64,000 bases of DNA, from positions 1,706,335-1,770,334 of the forward strand of contig NZ_LMDH01000001.1 of assembly GCF_001425755.1 (NCBI RefSeq), in the 5' to 3' direction. The stretch comes from Aeromicrobium sp. Root344. Lineage in GTDB: Bacteria; Actinomycetota; Actinomycetes; Propionibacteriales; Nocardioidaceae. A program made the translations under genes and the position numbers. The notes beneath the pieces are model-generated. The model saw only the letters and a list, made by a program, of their open reading frames with translations, was not told where the DNA came from and did no database searches. Within the stretch, counting starts at the first letter, position 1. Each line of letters starts with the position of its first letter. Positions 44,057 through 52,500 of the stretch are shown here, piece after piece.

Positions 44057-44497
44057 CTAGACGACGGCGAAGAGGCGGCCGTCGGGGTCGACCACGGCGC
44101 CGAGCGTGGCGCCCACGTGCAGGCCAGAGCCACCGTCGCGGGTGTGGCTCGCCTCGAACGGCTCGACTCCCGGTGCGTTGATCCAGAGCCTGAGCTCGAC
44201 CCGGGCGTTGCCGTCGTACGTCGTGGGGCGGACCGCGATGACCTCGGCCGTGGCGGGTACGCCGGCCGTGGTCAGCCGGCGCATTCGTTGAGCCGTGCTG
44301 CGCACGTCGCTCCACATCGCGATGCCCAACGGGACGAGGATCAGGGTCAGGACCGCGCCGATGAGCAGGCCCGCCCAGAGATCGGCGTGCAGCAGCAGGC
44401 TGAGGGCCAGGAATCCCGGCCCGCTCGACAGCATCACGACGCACAAGGCGTACATCGCCAGGCGTGCCACGCGCCCTGCCGGTGTGACCTCAGTCAT
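44057..44497 (-). CDS. Two-helix membrane protein of unknown function (146 aa)
   Basis: Two N-terminal membrane helices (about residues 10-33 and 38-60: LCVVMLSSGPGFLALSLLL, AGLLIGAVLTLILVPLGIAMW) are followed by a soluble domain beginning RMRRLTTAGVPATAEVIAVRPTTYDGNARVELRLWI, the pattern of DUF3592-like proteins where a G-x-P/x-A-T-A-x-V strand follows the membrane part. CAGGAT lies 6 bases before the ATG. It is convergent with cobM (1-base gap) and has no apparent link to cobalamin. Confidence 0.65.
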   Translation of the reverse strand: MTEVTPAGRVARLAMYALCVVMLSSGPGFLALSLLLHADLWAGLLIGAVLTLILVPLGIAMWSDVRSTAQRMRRLTTAGVPATAEVIAVRPTTYDGNARVELRLWINAPGVEPFEASHTRDGGSGLHVGATLGAVVDPDGRLFAVV

Positions 44498-44531
44498 GGC
44501 GACATCCTGTCAGACAGCCCCCGGGACTCGT

Positions 44532-46031
44532 TCAGTCGGTGAAGCGCGGGGTCCAGACCTGGCCTGCGCCCGTCGCCATTGTGCCTGAAGCGCCGACGAT
44601 GAGCAGGCACTTCATGTCGATCGAGGCGGGCTCGAGACCGGCCAGCGTCGTCACCGTCAGCGACTCCTCGTCGCGGCCGACGTCGCGGCCGACGATGACG
44701 ACGGTGTCCGGCGCGCGGTGCTCGAGCAGGATTCGCTGGGTGTCCGCGACCTGCGTCGTGCGCGACCGGGAGGCCGGGTTGTAGATCGCGAGCACGAGGT
44801 CGGCTTCAGCCACGGCACGGAGCCGCTTCTCGATCAGTGCCCACGGCTTGAGCCGGTCGGACAGGCTCATGACCGCGAAGTCGCCACCGATCGGTGCGCC
44901 GGCGCGAGCCGCGACGACCTGCACCGCGGAGAGCCCGGGCAGCACGCGGATCGGCACCTCCGCGTACGCCTCGTCGTCGGCGGCCTCGAACACGGCGGCG
45001 GCCATGCCGAAGATGCCGGCGTCGCCCCCGGACACCACGGCGACCCGCTCGCCCTTGAGCGCCAGGTCGAGGGCGAGTCGTGCACGGTCGACCTCGACGG
45101 TGTTGCCGGAGGCGTGCCGGGTGAGGCCCTCGCGCTGGGGGACCCGGTTGACGTACGGCGCGTAGCCGATCACGTGGTCGACCTCGGCGAGCGCCTCGCT
45201 GACCTCGGGGGTGATCCAGCGGTCCGGGCCGGGGCCGAGTCCGATGACGAGGAGCTCTGCCGGGCCCGACGAGCGTGTCGAGACCTCGCGTCCTTTCGAC
45301 AGGCTCAAGGACCTTTGGGTGTCGCCGGGGACGACGATCAGCGAGAAGTACGGCACCGACGCCGGGTCGACGTCGGCGACCGGCAGCCAGCGCTCCTCCG
45401 GCATGGAGGCCCGCTCGACGTAGAGCGCACCGTCGAGCCGGCCGGCCTGGCGCAGTGCCGAGACGACCTTGGGGAACGTCCGGCCGAGCTTCATGATGAT
45501 CGCGCCGTCGGTGTCTGCGAGGCGCCGTGCCAGCTCGGGCTCGTCGAGGGTGCCGGGCAGGATCGTGAGCACGTCGGTCTGGCGCACGAGCGGCGATGCG
45601 GTCGTCGCGGTTGCCGCGGCGAACGACGTCACACCCGGGACGACCTCGGTCTCGAACCGGTCCGAGAGCCGGTCGTGCATGTACATGTAGGAGCCGTAGA
45701 ACAGCGGATCGCCCTCAGCGAGCACGACGACCGTGCGGCCGGCCTCGAGGTGCACCGCGAGGCGGGCCGCGGACGCCTCGTAGAACTCGGCCATCGCTCC
45801 GGCGTAGCCACCGGCGTGAGCGGTCTCGCCGGTGGTCACCGGATAGCGGAGCTCCTCCTCCACGACGCCGTCGGGGATCAGCGAGGCGGCGATCCGTCGC
45901 GCGTTGGACTGCTTGCCGACGCCGGCGTGATAGGCGATGACGTCCGCGTCGGCGATCAGCCGGGCCGCCTTGAGGGTGATGAGCTCGGGGTCGCCGGGGC
46001 CGAGCCCCACGCCGTAGAGGCGGCCGGTCAC
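44532..46031 (-). CDS. cobIJ: Bifunctional precorrin-2 C20- and precorrin-3B C17-methyltransferase CobIJ (499 aa)
   Basis: Residues about 1-235 are CobI (LYGVGLGPGDPELITLKAARLIADADVIAYHAG, VLAEGDPLFYGSYMYMHDRL); residues about 255-499 are CobJ (LLVIGLGPGPDRWITPEVSEAL, VVSGGDAGIFGMAAAVFEAAD, LPGLSAVQVVAARAGAPIGGDFAVMSLSDRLKPW). CobJ performs the ring contraction step. The GTG start at 46031 overlaps the cobH stop (GTGA). A dispersed repeat encodes the CobI/CobJ linker (about residues 240-253). Confidence 0.95.
   Translation of the reverse strand: MTGRLYGVGLGPGDPELITLKAARLIADADVIAYHAGVGKQSNARRIAASLIPDGVVEEELRYPVTTGETAHAGGYAGAMAEFYEASAARLAVHLEAGRTVVVLAEGDPLFYGSYMYMHDRLSDRFETEVVPGVTSFAAATATTASPLVRQTDVLTILPGTLDEPELARRLADTDGAIIMKLGRTFPKVVSALRQAGRLDGALYVERASMPEERWLPVADVDPASVPYFSLIVVPGDTQRSLSLSKGREVSTRSSGPAELLVIGLGPGPDRWITPEVSEALAEVDHVIGYAPYVNRVPQREGLTRHASGNTVEVDRARLALDLALKGERVAVVSGGDAGIFGMAAAVFEAADDEAYAEVPIRVLPGLSAVQVVAARAGAPIGGDFAVMSLSDRLKPWALIEKRLRAVAEADLVLAIYNPASRSRTTQVADTQRILLEHRAPDTVVIVGRDVGRDEESLTVTTLAGLEPASIDMKCLLIVGASGTMATGAGQVWTPRFTD
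45271..45311. repeat. Dispersed short repeat, inverted pair (in cobIJ linker)
   Basis: CCTTTCGACAGGCTCAAGGA (45292-45311) is a full copy; GAGCGTGTCGAGA (45271-45283) is a degenerate inverted partner. In frame on the minus strand they encode SLSLSKG and VSTRSS between the two methyltransferase domains. Confidence 0.7.
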
Positions 46032-46672
46032 TCGCGCTCCTGGGCGAGCGCGTTGAGGGCCGAGGCGGCCATCGCCGAGCCGCCGCGGCGGCCGTGCACC
46101 GTGAGGTAGGGGATGTCCAGCGCGAACGCGGCGAGCGCCTCCTTGGACTCGGCGGCACCGATGAAGCCGACCGGCGTACCGATGATCGCCGCCGGTCGGG
46201 GTGCGCCGTCGAGCAGCATCTCGAGCAGGTGGAACAGCGCCGTCGGGGCGTTGCCGAACGCGACGACGGCTCCCTCGAGCCGGTCCTCCCACAGCGACAC
46301 CGCGGCGGCCGACCGGGTGGTCGCCCACTCCTTGGCCAGCGCGGGCACCCGCTCGTCGCGCAGCAGGCACAGCACCTCGTTGTCCTTGGGCAGCCGCGCC
46401 CGGGTGACGCCGGAGGCCACCATGGTGGCGTCGGTCAGGATCGGTGCGCCGGCCTCGAGCGCGGTGCGCGCCGCTGAGACGAGGCCGGGATGGATGTCGA
46501 GATCGCGGGTCAGGTCGACCTGGCCGCAGGCGTGCACCATGCGTACGGCGACCTTCTCGGCGTCGGCCGGGAGGTGGGACAGCTCCGCCTCGGCGCGGAT
46601 CGTCGCGAACGAGTCGACGTAGATCGCCGGTCCGTCGGCGACGTAGTCGTAGTGGCGCGTCGGTCGTTTCAT
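46028..46672 (-). CDS. cobH: Precorrin-8X methylmutase CobH (214 aa)
   Basis: Moves the methyl group from C11 to C12, giving hydrogenobyrinic acid. DYVADGPAIYVDSFATIRAEAELSHLP (about residues 9-35), VRMVHACGQVDL with the catalytic His, ILTDATMVASGVTRARLP, AFGNAPTALFHLLEMLLDGAPRPAAIIGTPVGFIGAAESKEAL are characteristic. It overlaps cobG by 4 bases upstream and cobIJ by 4 downstream. Confidence 0.96.
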   Translation of the reverse strand: MKRPTRHYDYVADGPAIYVDSFATIRAEAELSHLPADAEKVAVRMVHACGQVDLTRDLDIHPGLVSAARTALEAGAPILTDATMVASGVTRARLPKDNEVLCLLRDERVPALAKEWATTRSAAAVSLWEDRLEGAVVAFGNAPTALFHLLEMLLDGAPRPAAIIGTPVGFIGAAESKEALAAFALDIPYLTVHGRRGGSAMAASALNALAQERE

Positions 46673-47547
46673 ACGTTCTCCAGGTCGGGGATGACGATGC
46701 TGCGCCACGGCGTCACGATCACCTCGGCGCCGGCGCGATCCAGGATCGTCGCTGCGAGCTCGGGAGTGAGCAGGCCGTCGGGCACCGCGAGATGTTCGGC
46801 GCTGCGGCCGTCGTCCTGCGCGATGATGCCGTACGGCGGAGGCAGCGCGCTGACCTGGGTCCGGAGATCGCGGGCGTAGTGCGTGCCGAGCAGCTCGGCG
46901 CCGCCGTCGGGCAGGTCGTCGAGGTGCCACCGTGCCGTCTCGCCCTCACCGCGGTGCCGGAGGAACGACTGGGCGTACGACAGCAGCGCCTCGGGTGCCT
47001 CGTCGAGCGAGGCCAGGGGACCCCAGTGCTTCGACCCGATGCGCAGCTGCACGGTCTCGGCATCGACGGCCATCAGGCCGAGGTCGAGCGACCGCGAGGC
47101 GATGTCGCCGCGGCCGTCGTCGAGGACGAACAGGAAGCGGCCGGCCAGGCCCGCGAAGTCGGGCTCGGCGCACAGCTGCCGGTCGAGCTCGTGCGCCACG
47201 TGGCGGAGGTCCGCGCGGCCGCCGACACGGCCGGTCAGCGGCGACACCATGACGTTGCGGACGAGTTCGTGGCTCGGTGACGGCAGCAGTCCGGACTCGG
47301 CGATCGCGTCGACCAGCACCGCCGGCACGCAGCCGTCGGCGTGCTCGATCCCGCGGAGCTGCAGGTTGGTCCGCTTGGTCAGCAGCAGTGTGCCGTCGGC
47401 GTAATCGGCTGCGATGCCGACCACGTCGCGCAGTGCCGAGGTCGGCAGCACACCGCCGATGAGGCGCAGCCGCACGATCGCGCCGTCGTCCGCGATCCAC
47501 GGTCGCAGGACGCCGGGACAACGGTCGGGATGGGAGCGGTTCGTCAC
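46669..47547 (-). CDS. cobG: CobG-like precorrin-3B synthase lacking the cysteine-rich C-terminal part (292 aa)
   Basis: Nitrite/sulfite-reductase-like protein: an N-terminal ferredoxin-like half (GGVLPTSALRDVVGIAADYADGTLLLTKRTNLQLRGI, about residues 32-67), a first NIR/SIR domain (NVMVSPLTGRVGGRADLRHVA ... FLFVLDDGRGD), and a second half-domain ending TPWRSIVIPDL (279-289). In known CobG proteins the next segment carries the four cysteines for the 4Fe-4S cluster and sirohaem; here the protein ends at 292 and cobH begins at once. Only Cys10, Cys73 and Cys126 are present. It may be inactive as an oxygenase or act differently. Confidence 0.8.
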   Translation of the reverse strand: MTNRSHPDRCPGVLRPWIADDGAIVRLRLIGGVLPTSALRDVVGIAADYADGTLLLTKRTNLQLRGIEHADGCVPAVLVDAIAESGLLPSPSHELVRNVMVSPLTGRVGGRADLRHVAHELDRQLCAEPDFAGLAGRFLFVLDDGRGDIASRSLDLGLMAVDAETVQLRIGSKHWGPLASLDEAPEALLSYAQSFLRHRGEGETARWHLDDLPDGGAELLGTHYARDLRTQVSALPPPYGIIAQDDGRSAEHLAVPDGLLTPELAATILDRAGAEVIVTPWRSIVIPDLENV

Positions 47548-47559
47548 CCCGTCATGGTG

Positions 47560-48285
47560 TCACGCGGGCTTCGGTGCCTCGTCGAGCACGCAGTCACCGC
47601 AGATGCCGGCGCCGGGCACGCGGTAGAACAGGCAGCACGAGCGGCGTACGAATGAAGGTCCTGCGGGGTCGAGGTCGCCCGTCCCGGCGAGCGTGCCGCG
47701 GTCGAGGAGCTGCGCGACCAGTCGCGTGGCGGCCTCCGCGCGATCGGGGCGCGCCGCACGGAGCATCGTCGATGCACCGGCGAGGCTCGACGCGACGTTG
47801 CCCCACAGCACCTGCGGCGAGACCGCGAACGTACGCCCGAACGCCTCGAGCACCGGCGCGACGATCGGCTGCAGCACGTACGCGTCGAGGTCCTCGGCGA
47901 GATCTCCGGTCACCGCCCCGCCGACGGCGCTGCGGGCCAGCGGCCACGGACCACCGACGACCGGCTGCCACCAGAGCTCGTCGAGCTCCAGTCGCGGCAC
48001 GCGATCGGCGAGCACCGCCGAGGCGAAGGCGGGCGACACCAGGCGAGCCGCCAGGCCGAGGAACACGATCGACGCCGTGGCGCGTTCCTCGATCTCGGCG
48101 GCGGCCACGCGTGAACGCTCGGCGAGCATCTCGCGCGCCGCGGCCACACGGTCGGCGATGACGTCCGGCCCGGTGAGCTCACGCAACGGCCGCCACCCGG
48201 CATCGGGCGTCCAACGGTCCAGGACGAAGAACGGCCCGACCTCGGCAGCGAGGTCGAGCGCCGCGTCATCCGGGCCGGTGGTCAT
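47560..48285 (-). CDS. FhuF-like 2Fe-2S protein (241 aa)
   Basis: The C-terminus has FVRRSCCLFYRVPGAGICGDC, i.e. Cys217, Cys218, Cys229 and Cys232, the CC-x10-C-x2-C arrangement that binds the 2Fe-2S cluster in FhuF-type ferric-siderophore reductases. The first 190 residues are Ala-rich and helical, as in that family. The usual role is to reduce ferric siderophores in the cytosol. Here it lies 12 bases before cobG and overlaps the RNase HI gene by ATGA. No siderophore genes are near, so a role as an electron donor to corrin synthesis is possible but unproven. Confidence 0.82.
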   Translation of the reverse strand: MTTGPDDAALDLAAEVGPFFVLDRWTPDAGWRPLRELTGPDVIADRVAAAREMLAERSRVAAAEIEERATASIVFLGLAARLVSPAFASAVLADRVPRLELDELWWQPVVGGPWPLARSAVGGAVTGDLAEDLDAYVLQPIVAPVLEAFGRTFAVSPQVLWGNVASSLAGASTMLRAARPDRAEAATRLVAQLLDRGTLAGTGDLDPAGPSFVRRSCCLFYRVPGAGICGDCVLDEAPKPA

Positions 48286-48824
48286 CCATTCGTGCCGCTG
48301 AGCAGCCCTGTCGTACGTACTTCGGTGACGTCCCCTCGCGCAGCCCGGGCCGAGGCCTGGCCCGCGAGCGCATCGGCGGCGACGTTGAGCGGCCACACCG
48401 TGAGGTCCGTGAGGTGCGCCTTGACCTTCTGGAAGAACACCGGAGCGCCGGTGTCACGCCTGGCCTGCATCAACGCGTAGATCGCCTGCACGATCTCGAC
48501 ATTGGCGACGATCTCCTTCTTGGAGTTGCGCCAGCCGTTGCGCGCCCAGCCGCCGGCCCACGTCGTCGAGCAGCCGATCGTGTAGGACGAGTCGGCCTGG
48601 ATCACGAGCGGCCGGTCGGCGAAGTCGCGCAGCGCGTTCTCGACCGCCAGCAGCTCGCCGATGTTGTTGGTGCCCTGCAGCAGCCCGCCGCACGCGGACG
48701 TGCCGTCGTCCGCGACGTACGCCCACCCGGTCGGCCCGGGATTGGTGACGCACGAGCCGTCGGTGCCGACGACGATCGCGCCGCCGAGCTCGAGCACGGC
48801 GGTGTGGGTCCTGGCGAGTGTCAC
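48282..48824 (-). CDS. Ribonuclease HI family protein (180 aa)
   Basis: All four metal-binding acidic residues of RNase HI can be placed: Asp22 in TDGSCVTNPGPTGWAYV, Glu57 in NNIGELLAVENAL, Asp78 in IQADSSYTIGC and Asp151 in NVAADALAGQ. It should cut RNA in RNA:DNA hybrids. The spacing and length (about 150 residues of core plus a 30-residue tail) are normal. It is the first gene of a possible rnh-fhuF-cobG-cobH-cobIJ transcript; nothing in it hints at a cobalamin role. Confidence 0.88.
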   Translation of the reverse strand: MTLARTHTAVLELGGAIVVGTDGSCVTNPGPTGWAYVADDGTSACGGLLQGTNNIGELLAVENALRDFADRPLVIQADSSYTIGCSTTWAGGWARNGWRNSKKEIVANVEIVQAIYALMQARRDTGAPVFFQKVKAHLTDLTVWPLNVAADALAGQASARAARGDVTEVRTTGLLSGTNG

Positions 48825-48861
48825 GTGGCTGCTCCTGGCTGTTGGTGGATCGAGTCTCGCA

Positions 48862-49341
48862 TCATCCGCGCGGGTAGCCGCGCCGGACGGTCCGGTCGAG
48901 GATGCCGAGCGTGCCGCTCAGGTTGGTCACCGAGACGACCGGGAAGATGCCCGAGTCCTTCCAGTCCTGGCTGACGTTCGACCAGTCGTAGAACGACGTG
49001 ACCAGTGTCCCGCCCTCAGCCGGCTCCAGCTGGTAGCCGTAGACGTGTCCTATGCCTGGACGGACCTTGCCGACGATCGACCAGGAGATCAGCCGATCAC
49101 GCTCGAAGTCCTCGATCGTGACCGTGACGTCGTACTTCCCGTAGTCGGGAATGTCGTTGAGCGACTCCCGATCCATGTGGACGACGAACGTGTCACCGAC
49201 TGCCTCGACGACGTCGCCGTCAGCGTCCTGCAACATGCCCGAGGCGTCGATCGCGACGTGACCCTGGGGATCACACAGGACCGCGAAGATGTCCGCTGCC
49301 GAGGCCGGGATCAACCGCTGGGCTTCGATGCGCTCAGTCAT
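48862..49341 (-). CDS. SRPBCC family protein (159 aa)
   Basis: A START/Bet-v1-like ligand-binding fold: RLIPASAADIFAVLCDPQGHVAIDASGML at the start, then alternating strands (FERDRLISWSIVGKVRPGIGHVYGYQLEP, TLVTSFYDWSNVSQDWKDSG) and a long C-terminal helix region. Members bind hydrophobic ligands or act as cyclases or dehydratases; the function here is unknown. TAGGGT ends 6 bases before the ATG (leaderless). It is divergent from cobN. Confidence 0.82.
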   Translation of the reverse strand: MTERIEAQRLIPASAADIFAVLCDPQGHVAIDASGMLQDADGDVVEAVGDTFVVHMDRESLNDIPDYGKYDVTVTIEDFERDRLISWSIVGKVRPGIGHVYGYQLEPAEGGTLVTSFYDWSNVSQDWKDSGIFPVVSVTNLSGTLGILDRTVRRGYPRG

Positions 49342-49394
49342 GCGCCGACCCTATCGAGCGGCTGGTCTGCCGGCTCGGGTCAACGCGCTGGGCC

Positions 49395-49496
49395 GGTAGG
49401 CTGAGCCCATCCGCTCGCCGCGGATGCAGGAACTCCGGTGCGAGCCCGGGGCGGTTCCGCCACTGTGAGTCTTCGGACGAGCCAGACACTGACCGC
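49395..49496 (+). promoter_or_regulatory. Cobalamin riboswitch upstream of cobN
   Basis: GGAACTCCGGTG (49429-49440), GAGCCCGGGGCGGTTCCGC, CACTGTGA (49461-49468) and GAGCCAGACACTG (49479-49491) form the conserved core. A GGGG/CCCC hairpin just before the AGGAGG ribosome site (about 49514-49534) could be the switching element. It should control cobN-cobF. Confidence 0.93.
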
Positions 49497-49538
49497 GGCG
49501 GCTCCCACCACAACGGGGCGAGAACCCCGAGGAGGAAC

Positions 49539-52500
49539 ATGACGCGCATCGCGTTGCTGTCCACGTCCGACACCGACCTGCTGTCGGCCCGCGCGAGCGG
49601 CGCGGACTACGTGCTGGCCAATCCTGTGCGCGGCGTGCCCGACCTGACCGATGTCGACCTGGTCGTCGCGCGCGTGCTCGGCGCCGCGGACGACGTGCAG
49701 AAGCTGGTGCTGCCGCACGTCGGTCAGCGGCCCGTGGTCGTGCTCGGAGGTGAGCAGACCCCGAGCGCCGAGCTGATGGAGCTGTCGACCGTCCCGGTGG
49801 GCACGGCCGCCGAGGCGCACCGCTACCTCGCCGAGGGTGGTCCGGCCAACCTCGGCCAGCTGCACGCGTTCTTGTCCGACACGGTCCTGCTGACCGGTGA
49901 GGGCTTCGAGCCGCCGGCGGTGCTGCCGGAATGGGGAGTCGCGGATCGTTCGGACGTTGAGCCTGTCGAAGCCACGCCCCGCCCCAAGATCGGCATCCTC
50001 TATTACAGGGCTCACGAGGCGTCGGGCAACAGTGCCTTCGCGCACCAGCTCGCCGACGCGATCGATGCGACCGGTGAGGCGTACGGCGTGCCGATCTTCT
50101 CCTCGTCGCTGCGTGCGGCGCCCGACGAGCTGTTCACCGAGCTCGGCAAGCTCGACGCCCTGATCGTGACGGTGCTGGCGGCTGGCGGCACCAAGCCCGG
50201 CACCGTCAGCGCCGGCGGCGACGACGAGTCGTGGGACGTCGAGCGCATGAAGGCCCTCGACATCCCGATCCTCCAAGGGCTCTGCCTGACCTCGAGCCGC
50301 GAGGACTGGGCGGCGTCCGACGACGGCGTCACGCCGCTCGACTCGGCCAACCAGATCGCGATCCCGGAGTTCGACGGCCGCATCATCACGGCACCGTTCT
50401 CGTTCAAGGAGATCGACGAGGACGGCCTGCCGCGCTACGTCGCCGACCCCGAGCGCTGCGCCCGGGTCGCCGGCATCGCCGTCGCCCATGCTCGCCTGCG
50501 GCACACGCCGCCGGCTGAGCGCAAGGTCGTGCTGATGCTGTCGGCCTACCCGACCAAGCACAGCCGGGTCGGCAACGCCGTGGGCCTCGACACCCCCGTG
50601 TCCACCATTCGCCTGCTGCGCGCGATGCGCGATGCCGGCTACGACCTCGGCGCGCCGGGCGAGGTTCCCGGCCTGGAGCTCGACGACCTGACCGAGGCCG
50701 GCAACGCACTGATCCACGCCCTCATCGCCGCCGGTGGCCAGGACGAGGAGTGGCTGACCCAGGTGCAGCTGACCGAGAGCCACGTCCGCATCCCCGCGGC
50801 GCAGTACGCGGACTGGTTCGACGGCTTCCATCCCGACCTGCGCGACGCGATGCTCGAGGCGTGGGGCCCCGCCCCCGGCAAGCTCTTCGTCAACGACGAC
50901 CACGAGATCGTGCTGGCCACGATCCGCGCCGGCAACATCGTGCTGATGATCCAGCCGCCCCGCGGCTATGGCGAGAACCCCGTCGCGATCTATCACGATC
51001 CGGACATGGCGCCCTCCCACCACTACCTCGCCGCATACCGATGGGTCGAGCAGGAGTTCGGCGCCCACGCCGTCGTCCACCTCGGCAAGCACGGCTCGAT
51101 GGAGTGGCTGCCGGGCAAGAACGCGGCACTGTCGGCGTCGTGCGGCACGGACGCCGCCATCGGCAACCTGCCGCTGATCTATCCGTTCCTGGTCAACGAC
51201 CCGGGCGAGGGCGCGCAGGCCAAGCGCCGCGCGCACGCCACGATCGTCGACCACCTGATCCCGCCGATGGCCCGCGCCGAGTCGTACGGCGACATCGCCA
51301 AGCTCGAGCAGCTGCTCGACGAGTACGCCAACATCGCGGCCATGGACCCGGCCAAGCTGCCGGCGATCCGGTCGCAGATCTGGACCCACATGCGGGCCGC
51401 GGAGATGCACCGGGACCTCGGGCTCGACGACATCCCGGACGAGGACGACTTCGACGACTTCATCTTCAACGTCGACGGCTGGCTGTGCGAGATCAAGGAC
51501 GCGCAGATCCGCGATGGCCTGCACGTTCTGGGCCAGGCTCCCCACGGCGAGGCTCGGGTCAACCTCGTGCTCTCGATCCTGCGGGCGAGCCAGATCTGGG
51601 GCGGCGAGACCGGGGCGGTCCCCGGCCTGCGCGCGGCGCTCGGTCTCAAGGAGGGCTCCCAGCTCGGCGCGATCGACGAGATCGAGAGCCAGGCCAAGGC
51701 GCTGATCCAGGCCATGGAGGACGCTGAGTGGGACGCCGCCGCGGCCCAAGGCCTCACCGATGTGCCCGAGGTGGCGCGGGTCCTCGAGTTCGCCGCCACC
51801 GAGGTCGTACCGCGCCTCGCCAAGACCACTGACGAGCTCGACCACGTGCTCCACGCGCTCGAGGGCGGCTTCGTCCCCGCCGGGCCCTCGGGCTCCCCGC
51901 TGCGCGGACTCGTCAACGTCCTGCCGACCGGTCGCAACTTCTACACCGTCGACCCCAAGGCGGTGCCGTCACGCCTCGCGTGGGAGACCGGCCGCGCCAT
52001 GGCCGACTCGCTGATCGAGCGCCACCTCGCCGACACGGGCGACTACCCGCGCTCGGTGGGCCTGTCGGTCTGGGGCACCTCCGCCATGCGTACGTCCGGC
52101 GACGACATCGCCGAGGTCCTCGCGCTGGTCGGCGTCGAGCCCGAGTGGGACCCCGCCTCTCGCCGGGTCAACGGCCTGCGGGTCATCCCGCTCGACGAGC
52201 TCGGCCGTCCGCGCATCGACGTGACGGTGCGGATCTCCGGCTTCTTCCGCGACGCGTTCCCGCACGTCATCGGCATCCTCGACGACGCGATCCGCCAGGT
52301 CGCCGAGCTCGACGAGCCCGAGGACCGCAACTACGTCCGCGCGCACGCGCAGCGCGACCTCGCCGACCACGGCGACCAGCGCCGGGCCACGACCCGGATC
52401 TTCGGGTCGAAGCCGGGGTCGTACGGTGCGGGCATCCTGCAGGTCATCGAGGCCGGCAACTGGCGCGACGACAAGGACCTCGCCGAGGTCTACACCGCCT

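Noticed and set aside
49380-51854. 824-codon open frame on the minus strand opposite cobN
   Set aside because: Antisense shadow of cobN that also covers the riboswitch; no conserved motifs.
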